The notes under the pieces are model-generated. The model made no database searches. It saw only the letters and a program-made list of their open reading frames with translations, and was not told where the DNA came from. 64,000 bases of DNA from Rhizobium giardinii bv. giardinii H152. Lineage in GTDB: Bacteria; Pseudomonadota; Alphaproteobacteria; Rhizobiales; Rhizobiaceae. A program made the translations under genes and the position numbers. Location: positions 311,056 to 375,055 of the forward strand of contig NZ_KB902691.1 of assembly GCF_000379605.1 (NCBI RefSeq), read 5' to 3'. Shown here piece by piece: positions 52,638 to 61,506 of this stretch. Numbering within the stretch: position 1 is the first letter of the stretch; each line of letters opens with the position of its first letter.

Positions 52638-53597
52638 TCAGTACTCGAAGTTAACCAGCTTGTAGAGAATGACATTCCCGATCGCCATGATGACCAGCAA
52701 CACAGTAACGACGGTAGGTCCGTGGCCGCTGTCCCAGACGGGATCGAAGTAGGTCGGCGAAAGCGTCCTGATCATTGCGTAAAGAAGGAAGGGATAGACC
52801 GACATGAATATCGCGGTGATCCGACCCTCCGAGGAGATCGCCCTGACCTTCGCCTTCAACATGAACCGGTCACGCAGCGTCTTTGAGAGATTCTGCAGGA
52901 TTTCGACGAGATTGCCGCCCGTTCCGGCCTGAACGCTCAGGGATATCGCCAACAGGTTCAAGTCTTCGACCCCCACGCGATCCGCAAGGTTGACGAGCGC
53001 ATCTTCCAGCGCCACGCCATAGGTGAGCTCGTCCGACAGCAGGCCGAATTCTGAGCCGATAGGGTCCGGCATTTCCCGCGCAACGAGAGCGATCGCCGCG
53101 GGCAGCGGATGCCCGGCAGCGAGGCTGCGGACGGCAACGTCGAGCGCCTCAGGGAGCTTCTGCGTAAATTTGCGCATCCGCATCGCCCGCACCCGCCAAA
53201 TGACAACGACGGGGACGAGAGGGCAAACCACCAGGAAAATCACGATCCGGATCAGAGTGCTCGGCACCACAAACTGAAGAGCCAGCCAGATCAGCAGTGC
53301 GCCGGCGACGGCGTAAAGCGCAAACCGCAGCGCATCAAACTTGATTCCGGACTGCGCATAGAACCGCCGGAGCCGCTGCATGAGGGGCAGCGATCGCCAG
53401 TCCTGGTCCGCACCGCGCTCTTTCAGCATGTCGCGGTAGGTCTTGCGATGATCGACGCTTCCGTCAAGCAGGCTCAAGCGATGGTTCACCGCCTTGTGGC
53501 GGGCGGCCGTCGTGAAATAGCCGCGCAGCAGCACTTCAGCGGAAATCAGCGCAGCGATGAACACAGTGCCGTAGACGAGGAGCAAGGTCAGGGTCAT
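52638..53597 (-). CDS. tadB: Tad pilus inner-membrane platform protein TadB
   Basis: A 319-residue GspF-like protein with an N-terminal membrane span (LTLLLVYGTVFIAALISAEV), two central spans around residues 90-135, and the T2SSF domain: LPEALDVAVRSLAAGHPLPA, then GVALEDALVNLADRVGVEDL and SVQAGTGGNLVEILQNLSKT. It overlaps the cpaF stop by 4 bp and is followed by tadC after 7 bp. It forms a heteromeric platform with TadC. Confidence 0.94.
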   Translation of the reverse strand: MTLTLLLVYGTVFIAALISAEVLLRGYFTTAARHKAVNHRLSLLDGSVDHRKTYRDMLKERGADQDWRSLPLMQRLRRFYAQSGIKFDALRFALYAVAGALLIWLALQFVVPSTLIRIVIFLVVCPLVPVVVIWRVRAMRMRKFTQKLPEALDVAVRSLAAGHPLPAAIALVAREMPDPIGSEFGLLSDELTYGVALEDALVNLADRVGVEDLNLLAISLSVQAGTGGNLVEILQNLSKTLRDRFMLKAKVRAISSEGRITAIFMSVYPFLLYAMIRTLSPTYFDPVWDSGHGPTVVTVLLVIMAIGNVILYKLVNFEY

Positions 53598-55033
53598 GAT
53601 TTACCTCCCGTCTGCAAGGGTGCTCCGGGTTCGAAGATCGCTGCAGGGACGATGATGCCGAGTTCGGCGAATTCCTCGACGAAGCGGGGGCGAAGGCCGG
53701 TGGCGCGGAATTCCCCGCGAATGCGGCCATCGTCATCCGTGCCGGTCTTTTTGAATTTCATGATCTCCTGCATCTGGACGACTTCGCCCTCCATGCCGGT
53801 GATTTCGGAAACCGAGACGACCTTGCGAGTGCCGTCGCTGAGGCGTTGGACCTGGACGATGAGCGTGATCGCAGACGCGATCTGGGAACGGACGCTGAGC
53901 TGAGACATCGGCATGCCGGCCATGCCGACCATCTGCTCGAGGCGACCGACGGCGTCCCGCGGCGTATTGGCATGAATCGTCGTCATCGATCCTTCGTGAC
54001 CCGTGTTCATCGCCTGCAGCATGTCGAACGCCTCCTCGCCACGGACTTCGCCGACGATGATGCGATCGGGACGCATACGCAGCGCATTCTTCAGCAGTTC
54101 GCGCTGGCGAATCTCGTTGCGACCATCAAGCGTCGGCGGTCGGGTTTCCAATCGACCGACATGCGGTTGCTGCAGCTGGAGTTCGGCCGCGTCCTCGATG
54201 GTGATCAGGCGCTCCTTCTCGGAGATCTGCGACGACATGGCGTTGAGCAAGGTCGTCTTGCCCGAGCCGGTACCACCGGAGATGATCATCGAGACCTTGC
54301 CCTTGACGGCGGCGCTGAGCAGGATGCGCATTGCGTTTGGCATCGCCCCGTATTCGACCAGGCGTTCCAGCGTCAGCGGCGAACGCGTGAATTTGCGGAT
54401 TGAAACGAGCGGGCCATCGACCGAGATCGGCCGGATGGCGACGTTGACACGTGACCCGTCCTTGAGGCGGGCATCGACCAAAGGTGTCGATTCGTCGACG
54501 CGTCGCCCGACGGCGGAGACGATCTTGTTGACCACCCGCAGCAGGTGATCCTCGTCCTTGAAGCGCACCGCCGTGCACTCGAGCTTGCCACGCCGTTCCA
54601 CATAGACGCTGTTGTGACCGTTGATCAGAATATCGGCGATCGAATCGTCGGCCAGCAGCGGCTCAATGGGCCCCAGCCCCAGCATCTCGTCGGTGATGTC
54701 CTGGATCAGATCATTGATTTCCTTGGCATTGAGCGGAAAGTTGTTCTGTCGGATATAGTCCTTGACCAGCGGCCGGATCTCGGCCGCAATCTCTTCATTG
54801 TCGAGCATGTCAAGAATGCCGAGATTGATGCGATCGAGCAGATAGCGATGCAGGTTGACCCGTTCGGCCACCATGTCCCGGCCAAGCGATGTTTCCTGTT
54901 CGGTCGCCACAGGCCCGCTGCTTGCCTGCGGCGCGATCTGGGCTCCATCGACGGCGAGGTCGGCAATCTCCGAATGTTCCTCGCCTTCCGGCTGCCGCTG
55001 CTTGTAAAAACGTCCGATGAACCCGCTTGTCAT
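53594..55033 (-). CDS. cpaF: Tad pilus motor ATPase CpaF/TadA
   Basis: A 479-residue secretion ATPase of the VirB11/PilB superfamily. The N-terminal domain includes ISDLIQ-like NDLIQDITDEMLGLGPIEPL, then DILINGHNSVYVERRGKLE. Walker A is IISGGTGSGKTTLLNAMS; the Asp box ITIEDAAELQLQQPHVGRLE, the His box GHEGSMTTIHANTPRDAVGR and Walker B region PDRIIVGEVRGEEAFDMLQA follow in the usual order. The first 75 residues are a polar extension. It drives pilus assembly from the cytoplasm. It follows the L,D-transpeptidase gene by 19 bp. Confidence 0.96.
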   Translation of the reverse strand: MTSGFIGRFYKQRQPEGEEHSEIADLAVDGAQIAPQASSGPVATEQETSLGRDMVAERVNLHRYLLDRINLGILDMLDNEEIAAEIRPLVKDYIRQNNFPLNAKEINDLIQDITDEMLGLGPIEPLLADDSIADILINGHNSVYVERRGKLECTAVRFKDEDHLLRVVNKIVSAVGRRVDESTPLVDARLKDGSRVNVAIRPISVDGPLVSIRKFTRSPLTLERLVEYGAMPNAMRILLSAAVKGKVSMIISGGTGSGKTTLLNAMSSQISEKERLITIEDAAELQLQQPHVGRLETRPPTLDGRNEIRQRELLKNALRMRPDRIIVGEVRGEEAFDMLQAMNTGHEGSMTTIHANTPRDAVGRLEQMVGMAGMPMSQLSVRSQIASAITLIVQVQRLSDGTRKVVSVSEITGMEGEVVQMQEIMKFKKTGTDDDGRIRGEFRATGLRPRFVEEFAELGIIVPAAIFEPGAPLQTGGKS

Positions 55034-55052
55034 CAGTTTCCCCCTTGGTCGA

Positions 55053-55652
55053 CTATTTCACAATTACCGTGGCTCCGACCTTCACCCGGTTGTAGAGATC
55101 GATCACGTCGGCATTGCTCATGCGGAAGCATCCCGAGGACGCGAATCCGCCGACCGTCGACTGATCGTTGGTCCCGTGAATGCGATAGAGCGTGTCGGCA
55201 TTTCCCCGGTAGAGATAGATCCCACGAGCGCCGAGCGGATTGAACGGGCCGGCAGGCACGAGCTCGGGAAGATCCGGTGCGCGCACCTTCATCTCGGCCG
55301 GCGGCCGCCAATCCGGCCACTCGGCTTTATGACCGACCCTGACAACGCCGCTCCAGCGGAAGCCGTCGCGGCCGACGCCGATTTTGTAGCGGATGGCACG
55401 GTTGCCGGAGACGATGAGATCGAGCGTCCGGTCCTTGCTGACGATGATGATGGTGCCGGATGGATAATTTTGCTGCGCAGCCACGATCACGCCGGTGGTT
55501 GGCCCAAGGTTTCGCGGCACCAGCCCGCTCGCCAGGGCCTGCGTCGCAGGGATCGCAAACCAGAAAGACGCAGCGACCACGATACCGCGAATCACTCGTT
55601 GCCAGGCGACCCTTTTGCCGCTCAGTGCCTCTGGTCGGCTGCGCCACTTCAT
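55053..55652 (-). CDS. L,D-transpeptidase (YkuD domain) inside the pilus operon
   Basis: A 199-residue YkuD-family protein. An N-terminal hydrophobic segment (VIRGIVVAASFWFAIPATQA) acts as signal or anchor. The catalytic motif is complete: RIHGTNDQSTVGGFASSGCF then RMSN, with the conserved His and the nucleophilic Cys in SSGC-RM. Members form 3-3 peptidoglycan cross-links or attach proteins to the wall. The ATG at 55652 overlaps the cpaE stop (ATGA), and the stop lies 19 bp before cpaF, so it is truly part of the operon. A role in opening or anchoring peptidoglycan at the pilus passage is a reasonable inference. Confidence 0.9.
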   Translation of the reverse strand: MKWRSRPEALSGKRVAWQRVIRGIVVAASFWFAIPATQALASGLVPRNLGPTTGVIVAAQQNYPSGTIIIVSKDRTLDLIVSGNRAIRYKIGVGRDGFRWSGVVRVGHKAEWPDWRPPAEMKVRAPDLPELVPAGPFNPLGARGIYLYRGNADTLYRIHGTNDQSTVGGFASSGCFRMSNADVIDLYNRVKVGATVIVK

Positions 55653-56791
55653 CTGACGAGCGCTCCCAGTTTGCTGACAGAGCCGCAGAAACGCGAACGC
55701 GCATTGACCTCGAACGGCAATACGCCGCGGTTCACCGCCTCGTTCAGCGTATCCCAATCATCGGCGATGATTTGCGCGCGGACATCCTTGAAGATCTTGT
55801 CGATCTGCTGGCGGCGCACACCAAGGCTGAAGAGCTTGGTGCGGTATTTGTTGATGACGACAAAAATCTGGTCCGAATTGCCGCGCAGCCGCACCAGGTT
55901 GAGGAACAGTTCCTTGGCCTCGTGCAGCGCGGGGATCGTCATTTCGGTGACGATGCAGATGCTGTTGGCGGACCCCAGCACATCCTCCTTCCACGGCGTG
56001 TTGTAGTAGGGAATATCGAGCACCGTGTGATTGCTCTCGAAGGCTGCGACATCCAGCATCCGCAGCACAAGTTCCGCACCCTTGGGCGTCAGAAGCACCG
56101 ACGGTTGCTTGAACGATAGCAAAGAAAAGCCGCCCGGATGGCGCTTGCGCACGAGATCGATGAATTCGAGATCGACCCGTGACGGATTTGCCATGATGGG
56201 CTTCAGATCATAGTCGTTGACAAGGTTGAGATAGTAGCCCAGCGACCCGGACGAGAAATCCATGTCGAACAGATCGACGCGCGGCGAGGAATTTTTTGTC
56301 GGCTGGGCCAAGACGTGGGCGAGCGAGGAGGCAATCACGCTGGCGCCTGCCCCGCCAACGGCCGAGACGATGGCATGGACTCGGCTTTCATTGGCGCCTG
56401 CGGTCGGCGCGTGGGTCGAGATCATGTCGATCAGCGCGCGGCGTTCGAGCGGTTTCTTCAGCCAGTCGTTGCCGTTCAGGCGAAACAGCAGCCGCAATTT
56501 ATCATCCGGCAGATCTTCCGAGACGACCACCAACGGCGTACTGCGATGCTTGCTGCGGAAGGCAAACAACTCCGGATGGGTCAGCATCTCCCCGTCGTCG
56601 ACATCCAGCACGATCAGGTTGAACTGCGCCACGTCGATCCGTGCTGCGTCTTTGACCGCCATCACGGCCATATGGCGCACATCGTAGCGCGAAAGGGAAC
56701 CGAACGTGTCGAGCATGAAGCTCGCAGCAGCCGCATCGTCGGAGAGAACAAGAATCTTAGTGGTCGCTGCAAAGTTCATATGAGCCGTCAT
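55649..56791 (-). CDS. cpaE: Tad pilus localisation protein CpaE/TadZ
   Basis: A 380-residue protein. The N-terminal receiver-like domain (ILVLSDDAAAASFMLDTFGS, LIVLDVDDGEML) is followed by a MinD/ParA-like domain. The P-loop region reads VSAVGGAGASVIASSLAHVL, without the lysines of a canonical deviant Walker A (KGGxGKT/S), as in atypical TadZ proteins. LFDMDFSSGSLGYYLNL and TVLDIPYYNTPW supply the next two motifs. It should place the pilus machine at a pole or focus. I use the ATG at 56791 rather than the GTG at 56803. It overlaps the transpeptidase gene by 4 bp. Confidence 0.9.
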   Translation of the reverse strand: MTAHMNFAATTKILVLSDDAAAASFMLDTFGSLSRYDVRHMAVMAVKDAARIDVAQFNLIVLDVDDGEMLTHPELFAFRSKHRSTPLVVVSEDLPDDKLRLLFRLNGNDWLKKPLERRALIDMISTHAPTAGANESRVHAIVSAVGGAGASVIASSLAHVLAQPTKNSSPRVDLFDMDFSSGSLGYYLNLVNDYDLKPIMANPSRVDLEFIDLVRKRHPGGFSLLSFKQPSVLLTPKGAELVLRMLDVAAFESNHTVLDIPYYNTPWKEDVLGSANSICIVTEMTIPALHEAKELFLNLVRLRGNSDQIFVVINKYRTKLFSLGVRRQQIDKIFKDVRAQIIADDWDTLNEAVNRGVLPFEVNARSRFCGSVSKLGALVR

Positions 56792-56832
56792 GTCGCTTAC
56801 CACGCAATATCAAGGGTTTAGCATTATAGCTT

Positions 56833-57447
56833 TCAGCAGGTGGAACATGTCTTTAAGTCTTCGGTCGTAATGGTTACCGGATGGGCGGGAATGACGACGT
56901 CATTAAGCCCCAGCAAAGCACCGAGAACCGGCAAATCAAAAGTAATATCACGAACTTCCAGCCGCATCGTCAGCACCGGCCCGTCCGGCCGACCCCAATA
57001 GCCGAGCCCCGAGCGCTGATAAGTGACCACCAGCTTGTCCGGGGTAATGCGCCAGTTTAAATCGCAAATGCCCGGCCGCGGATCCCCCGCCTCACAGGTC
57101 CCGTCGCTTCCCTGCACAATCCGGCTCAATTCAGCGCTGCAGTTCGCAAGCCCAGGTCCGCACACCGAGGATATCGTCGAATCGTTCGGCGTTGCATCGC
57201 CATTATTCAGCGGATCGTCAGCGTCGGCCGGGAAGACATCATCGAAATCACTTGTCAGCGGATCGGATACGGCCGCAAGGCGCGCGCCATATTGCAGCGC
57301 CTTCACCGTCTGGTTCCACTGCGACATGGCGTAACCGAACTCGACGAAGGCGGCGAAGACAAGAAGCACGATCGGGATCGTGATCAGGCCTTCGGTCAGG
57401 GACACGCCGCGATCGTCCCTCCAGAAGGAAAGTCGAAGATCTACCAT
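56833..57447 (-). CDS. tadE: TadE-like pseudopilin
   Basis: A 204-residue pilus-assembly protein. DDRGVSLTEGLITIPIVLLV then FAAFVEFGYAMSQW is the TadE motif: charged residues, a Gly cleavage site, Glu at position 6 of the hydrophobic stretch, and one membrane span. The C-terminal 150 residues form a periplasmic domain with cysteines (SSVCGPGLANCS; C-terminal CSTC). It overlaps the preceding tadE gene by 7 bp. It is probably processed by the prepilin peptidase. Confidence 0.88.
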   Translation of the reverse strand: MVDLRLSFWRDDRGVSLTEGLITIPIVLLVFAAFVEFGYAMSQWNQTVKALQYGARLAAVSDPLTSDFDDVFPADADDPLNNGDATPNDSTISSVCGPGLANCSAELSRIVQGSDGTCEAGDPRPGICDLNWRITPDKLVVTYQRSGLGYWGRPDGPVLTMRLEVRDITFDLPVLGALLGLNDVVIPAHPVTITTEDLKTCSTC

Positions 57448-57923
57448 CCCATATACCTCTCTTCGTGAGAGGAATTGATGGTGATCTCGTCGACACCGAG
57501 CCAGGCGAACAGCGGCGAGGTTTCATAGAGATGTGCTGTCTGCACGGTGATCGTGCCATCGGCATCGACCGGAATGACGGTGATATCGGCAAGATCGGGA
57601 CCCCAGCCACGCACGCGTAGCGCAGCGCCGTCCGCCGGCCCCTGGGTTCCATAGAAAGCGATCAGTTTCGCGGTCGCCGTTGAACAGCTTGACGTATAGG
57701 TCGGCGAGGTTGGCCTGCAACGCGACAGGTAGCGCCCGGCATCCCTCAAACCCGCGTCGATCTGCATTCGCTCCCAGAAGATGTTGCCGAATTCGAGGAT
57801 GCCTGCGGCGAACAGCGTCACGAAGGGCACGGCCAGCAGCGCCTCGGCGAGCACGGCCCCGTCTTCTTTCTGCCAGAAGCCGAACCGCAGCCGGCGGAGA
57901 ATGAAGGTTCGCAGCGCCATCAT
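57441..57923 (-). CDS. tadE: TadE-family pseudopilin
   Basis: A 160-residue protein with the TadE N-terminus KEDGAVLAEALLAVPFVTLF followed by AAGILEFGNIFWERMQ. There is one membrane span and a periplasmic domain with a Cys pair (SRCRPT, SSCSTATAKL). It overlaps the tadG stop (57920-57923) and the next tadE gene (57441-57447). Processed pseudopilins of this type are thought to initiate or cap Flp pili. Confidence 0.9.
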   Translation of the reverse strand: MMALRTFILRRLRFGFWQKEDGAVLAEALLAVPFVTLFAAGILEFGNIFWERMQIDAGLRDAGRYLSRCRPTSPTYTSSCSTATAKLIAFYGTQGPADGAALRVRGWGPDLADITVIPVDADGTITVQTAHLYETSPLFAWLGVDEITINSSHEERYMGW

Positions 57924-59524
57924 CTGACCAGCTCCGCCTCTTCCCGCAGGAATTCATCAAGCGTGCCGCGGCCGCCCTTGCCCGTGATGTCGATTATTTC
58001 AAGCGAAAGATAGCGCTCGCTGCCGGCCTTGACCGCCGGTTTGGTCATGAACATGCGCGCGAAGGCAACCGCCTCCGTCTGCTTGTGGCCGTTGAGATGA
58101 TCAACCGATGCCTCGTAGCCACAATTGACGATCGCGGCGAATATCTCGCGACGATCGCCGTATTCGTCCGCCGTGTAATTCGAAAGGTCAGGGCCCGAAT
58201 AGCACTGGCCGCCGCCTGTCGTGGGCGTGCCGATCTCGCCGTTCGCCGAGGCATGGCTGAGCAGCGCCGCGGTGTTGAGCTCGTAACGATAGACATCGTA
58301 GGCGGAGGGCCGGCTCGGTGTTCCGCCTGCCTGCGGCGGATAGCTGGAGTGGTTGCTGAGGACCGCGCTGACCGACGGCGCCGTGCCGCCCTGTGCGACG
58401 CTCCAGTAGTTTGCGTAGTCCCAATTGTTGCTGCTGCTGATCTTGCCGCCGCCGAGCGGGGACATGGCTGCACCGTAACCCAATGGTACCGCCTTGGTGA
58501 CATCTCCGACGATGTCGCCGACCATCACGGGTTCATAGCCCTTGCAGGCGTTCTGTCCCGTTTCCTTTTGTGCGGAACGCACGTTCTGGGCGGGGCGATA
58601 ACGGCCATCACTGCGCGCGTTCTTGAACGAACCCTCATAAATACCGAAGCGCGTATTGACGCCGGCCTCCACCGGCCCGGCGACGGCACCGGTCTGGGTA
58701 TCCAGGCTATCCTGCGTATAGCAGGCTCCCGGATTGCCGGTCGCAAGGGCTTCGGCCAGCACGTTCGCGCCATTGCCAAGAGGGGTTCTCAGGAACCCGA
58801 AATTGCCAGGCCCGGGATTGGACGAAGACGTGGTGTGCATCTCGATCTGCCGGCCGTAGAGATTGCCCGCCGCAAAGTTGGTATGGAGATCCGCCGCCGC
58901 CTGCTCGCTGGCGGCCTGGCTCGTATTTCCAGCCGGCTCATAGGGATTGCAGATGAAGATCGGCGTGATATCGCAGGCACTTGCGTGATAGACGGCAACC
59001 GCATCCGCCGAAACATTGATCGTATCCCGATTGAAGCCCACCGGTATCGGGAAGATCGTCTGCATGGCCTGAGGCTTGGCAGCGACCCAGGCATAGGCTG
59101 CCTCGTTTGGATCCGTCGTCACCATGGAACCGGGGATGGGATCGTCATCGTCATCGGGAATAGCCGTGAGGAACGTGACGGTGACCGTACTCGCGGCATC
59201 GTCACCGGCGTCGTAGGACACCGTGAGGCTGGAGCCGAGCGACATGCCGGCGCCGCCGCCGGCAAAGGCAGCGGTATTGGCAAGCTTCTCGATCGCGGCC
59301 TCGGCCCGCGTGATCGCATCATCGCGCCCGTCGAGTTCACGGGCGCCGGTCAGCGCCATCGCATCGACGGCGTTCTGAAGGTCGGTATGAAGATTGCCGG
59401 TGCGACCGACATCGATCACCAGCAGCGAAAAGCCCAGCAGCAGCGGCATGGATATCAGCGTCAAAGCGATGACGTAGCCACGATTGTCATTCCAGAATCG
59501 CCTGATAGCCGTACTCAATAACAT
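57920..59524 (-). CDS. tadG: TadG-family pilus assembly protein
   Basis: A 534-residue protein. The N-terminus is the Tad motif: FWNDNRGYVIALTLISMPLL, LGFSLLVIDVGRTGNLHTDL, QNAVDAMALTGARELDGRDD. One membrane span is followed by a long periplasmic region with many Ser/Gly/Asn and four or more Cys residues (ACDITPIFICNPYEP; ACYTQD). I see no clear von Willebrand MIDAS motif. It heads the tadG-tadE-tadE triplet with short overlaps. It starts 118 bp downstream of the small lipoprotein gene; that gap has an 8-bp inverted repeat (TCACGGCG/CGCCGTGA, 59540-59562). Confidence 0.88.
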   Translation of the reverse strand: MLLSTAIRRFWNDNRGYVIALTLISMPLLLGFSLLVIDVGRTGNLHTDLQNAVDAMALTGARELDGRDDAITRAEAAIEKLANTAAFAGGGAGMSLGSSLTVSYDAGDDAASTVTVTFLTAIPDDDDDPIPGSMVTTDPNEAAYAWVAAKPQAMQTIFPIPVGFNRDTINVSADAVAVYHASACDITPIFICNPYEPAGNTSQAASEQAAADLHTNFAAGNLYGRQIEMHTTSSSNPGPGNFGFLRTPLGNGANVLAEALATGNPGACYTQDSLDTQTGAVAGPVEAGVNTRFGIYEGSFKNARSDGRYRPAQNVRSAQKETGQNACKGYEPVMVGDIVGDVTKAVPLGYGAAMSPLGGGKISSSNNWDYANYWSVAQGGTAPSVSAVLSNHSSYPPQAGGTPSRPSAYDVYRYELNTAALLSHASANGEIGTPTTGGGQCYSGPDLSNYTADEYGDRREIFAAIVNCGYEASVDHLNGHKQTEAVAFARMFMTKPAVKAGSERYLSLEIIDITGKGGRGTLDEFLREEAELVR

Positions 59525-59641
59525 TGGCCTATCCCCCGATCACGGCGCCTCTTCCGCCGTGACGTGTTGCGTTTACTGCATTCCTTTCCGCCGCTGCTTC
59601 TTTATTCCGCTCGTCAATTCCCGCTCGTCGCCGGCTCCCCG

Positions 59642-59962
59642 TTACTGCCCGTACAGCGGCGATCCGTTCGTTCCCATTGTTGCCGCCGGCAGGATCACCG
59701 CCGTTTGCGGCGTCGCGGCCGGCTGGCTGGCGCCGTTGTAGTTGCGCATCACCTTCTGGATGGTCTTGCCGTCCGTGGTGATGCGGGTGTTCTCGGCCAC
59801 CTGCGGGAAAGGATCCTGTATGTGGATGCCCTTGTTGGCCTCCACTGCATTGCCCAATCCAAACGTGATCGAATCACGGTGGTTCATGTAGTCGGCGCAG
59901 CCCGAGACTAGGCTTGCGGCAGCCAGAACCAGGAGGACTCGCTTATTTCTTTGCAACAGCAA
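59642..59962 (-). CDS. Small outer-membrane lipoprotein in CpaD position
   Basis: A 106-residue lipoprotein with signal VLLVLAAASLVSGC and lipobox Cys. The short mature part contains YMNHRDSITFGLGNAVEANK and ends in an Ala/Thr/Pro-rich stretch. The start is a TTG at 59960-59962 with GGGAGG 5 bp upstream; it overlaps the end of cpaC by 20 bp in another frame. It sits where cpaD lies in other tad loci but is about half the normal length, so it may be a reduced CpaD-like secretin partner. The family assignment is tentative. Confidence 0.7.
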   Translation of the reverse strand: MLLQRNKRVLLVLAAASLVSGCADYMNHRDSITFGLGNAVEANKGIHIQDPFPQVAENTRITTDGKTIQKVMRNYNGASQPAATPQTAVILPAATMGTNGSPLYGQ

Positions 59963-61433
59963 GGGTGCCTCCCACGTCGAGATCGAGACGGTGACCATAG
60001 GGTCCTTTCACGCCTTCGCCATTGCGAAAGCGGCGCAGCATATCCTTGTCGACCTCCAGCATACCAAGCGCGAAGAGTTCGACGTCATTCGACGAGCGCG
60101 TCTGTTCGAGCGGGCTGTAGAGATCCTCGCCAGGCGCTGACGGCCGCACGATATGCGGCGTGACGACGATGACGAGATCGGACTCGTTTTTCGCAAAGCT
60201 GGTCGAGCGGAACAGCGCGCCGATGATGGGAAGCTTTCCCAGCCCCGGCAATTGCTGGATGTCCTTGGAATTGATCGACTGCAGCAGGCCCGCCATGGCG
60301 AAGCTCTGGCCGTCGCGCAGCGCAACCGTGGTTTTCGCCGCGCGCGAAATGAAGCCGGGATTGCCGTTGACACTGACCGACGTATCGAGCTCGGAAACTT
60401 CCGGTTCGATCTTCAGGTTGATCAGCCCGCCGTCGAGCACCACCGGCGTGAAGGTGAGCCGAACACCGTATGGCCGATAGTCGGTCTCGGTTGCGACTGT
60501 TGCGCCGTTCGCCACCGTCGTCTGGATCGGCACTTCGCCACCGGCGTGGAAGCTCGCGGTCTCGCCGCTCATGGCGATCAGGTTCGGCTGCGCCAGCCGG
60601 CGCACCAGCCCCTTCTGCTCGAGCGCATTGATGACGATGTCGATCTGGCCGCCGGAAATTTCCAGCACCTTGGCAATCAGCTGGCCGAAAGGCTGCAAGC
60701 CCGTTGCGACGCCCGACGCATCTTCCAGGGTGCGGACGAGCTGGTCGTCATCATTGACCCCGATACCCTGGCTCGTCGTTGCCTTGCCGATGCCGTTCCT
60801 GCCCTGTCCGGACCAGCCGATGCCGAGGTCGCGGCCGGTCGATCTCTGGGCCTCGATCACCCGAACCTCGAGCATGACCTGCTGCGAATCAGCGACGCGA
60901 AGCTGGTTGAGCACCGGCAATTCGGAATAGGACTGCGCGATTTCCATCACGCGCTGCAGCTCGACCGCGTCGCGCACCATGCCCGTCAGGCGAATGCGGT
61001 CGTTGGAATTGAAGACCCTGACCTGCGAAGACGGTGCGGTGGAGCGAATGGCGGAAGCGACTTCGGTGAAATCGCTGGCCACGCGGATATCGATGACGCC
61101 GAGAAGCGACTTGTCGTCGCCATAGACCGAAATGTTGGTGGCGCCGTTCTTCTTGCCGCGAATGAACAGCGACTTGTCAGAAAGTGGCACGACATCGATC
61201 AATTCGGCGCTGCCGATCACCAGATCGCCAAAGGGTTTGCCTGTGGTGATCGTCATCGTGTCGTTCGGAGGTATCGTCACCTGCTGCACGGAGCCGGCAA
61301 GGCTGATGAATTTCTCCTGGGCATCGGCCCGGCCGACTAGGCCGAGACCCCAGCTGGCACACGCCAGAATTGCTGCGGTCGTCGCCGCGAGCGCCCCAGC
61401 TCGCGCCTTCCCCTTGATGCTTCCCCTCGTCAT
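59943..61433 (-). CDS. cpaC: Tad pilus secretin CpaC/RcpA
   Basis: A 496-residue outer-membrane secretin. The signal region is ARAGALAATTAAILACASWG with cleavage near ADA-QE. The BON/T2SS-T3SS N-domain has VQQVTIPPNDTMTITTGKPF and LFIRGKKNGATNISVYGDDK. The secretin domain contains QVMLEVRVIEAQRSTGRDLG, GLVRRLAQPNLIAMSGETAS, FHAGGEVPIQTT and FSMAG-like SFAMAGLLQSINSKDIQQLP, GLGKLPIIGALFRS. I use the ATG at 61433; the frame is open to 61499. It forms the pilus pore. Confidence 0.94.
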   Translation of the reverse strand: MTRGSIKGKARAGALAATTAAILACASWGLGLVGRADAQEKFISLAGSVQQVTIPPNDTMTITTGKPFGDLVIGSAELIDVVPLSDKSLFIRGKKNGATNISVYGDDKSLLGVIDIRVASDFTEVASAIRSTAPSSQVRVFNSNDRIRLTGMVRDAVELQRVMEIAQSYSELPVLNQLRVADSQQVMLEVRVIEAQRSTGRDLGIGWSGQGRNGIGKATTSQGIGVNDDDQLVRTLEDASGVATGLQPFGQLIAKVLEISGGQIDIVINALEQKGLVRRLAQPNLIAMSGETASFHAGGEVPIQTTVANGATVATETDYRPYGVRLTFTPVVLDGGLINLKIEPEVSELDTSVSVNGNPGFISRAAKTTVALRDGQSFAMAGLLQSINSKDIQQLPGLGKLPIIGALFRSTSFAKNESDLVIVVTPHIVRPSAPGEDLYSPLEQTRSSNDVELFALGMLEVDKDMLRRFRNGEGVKGPYGHRLDLDVGGTLAVAKK

Positions 61434-61506
61434 TCCGCTTAAGCCCCTCTCTCGCTTGGCTGCTGCCGCTTGGCTGCTGCGCATGCGGGCATGCCGCATT
61501 TCAAAG

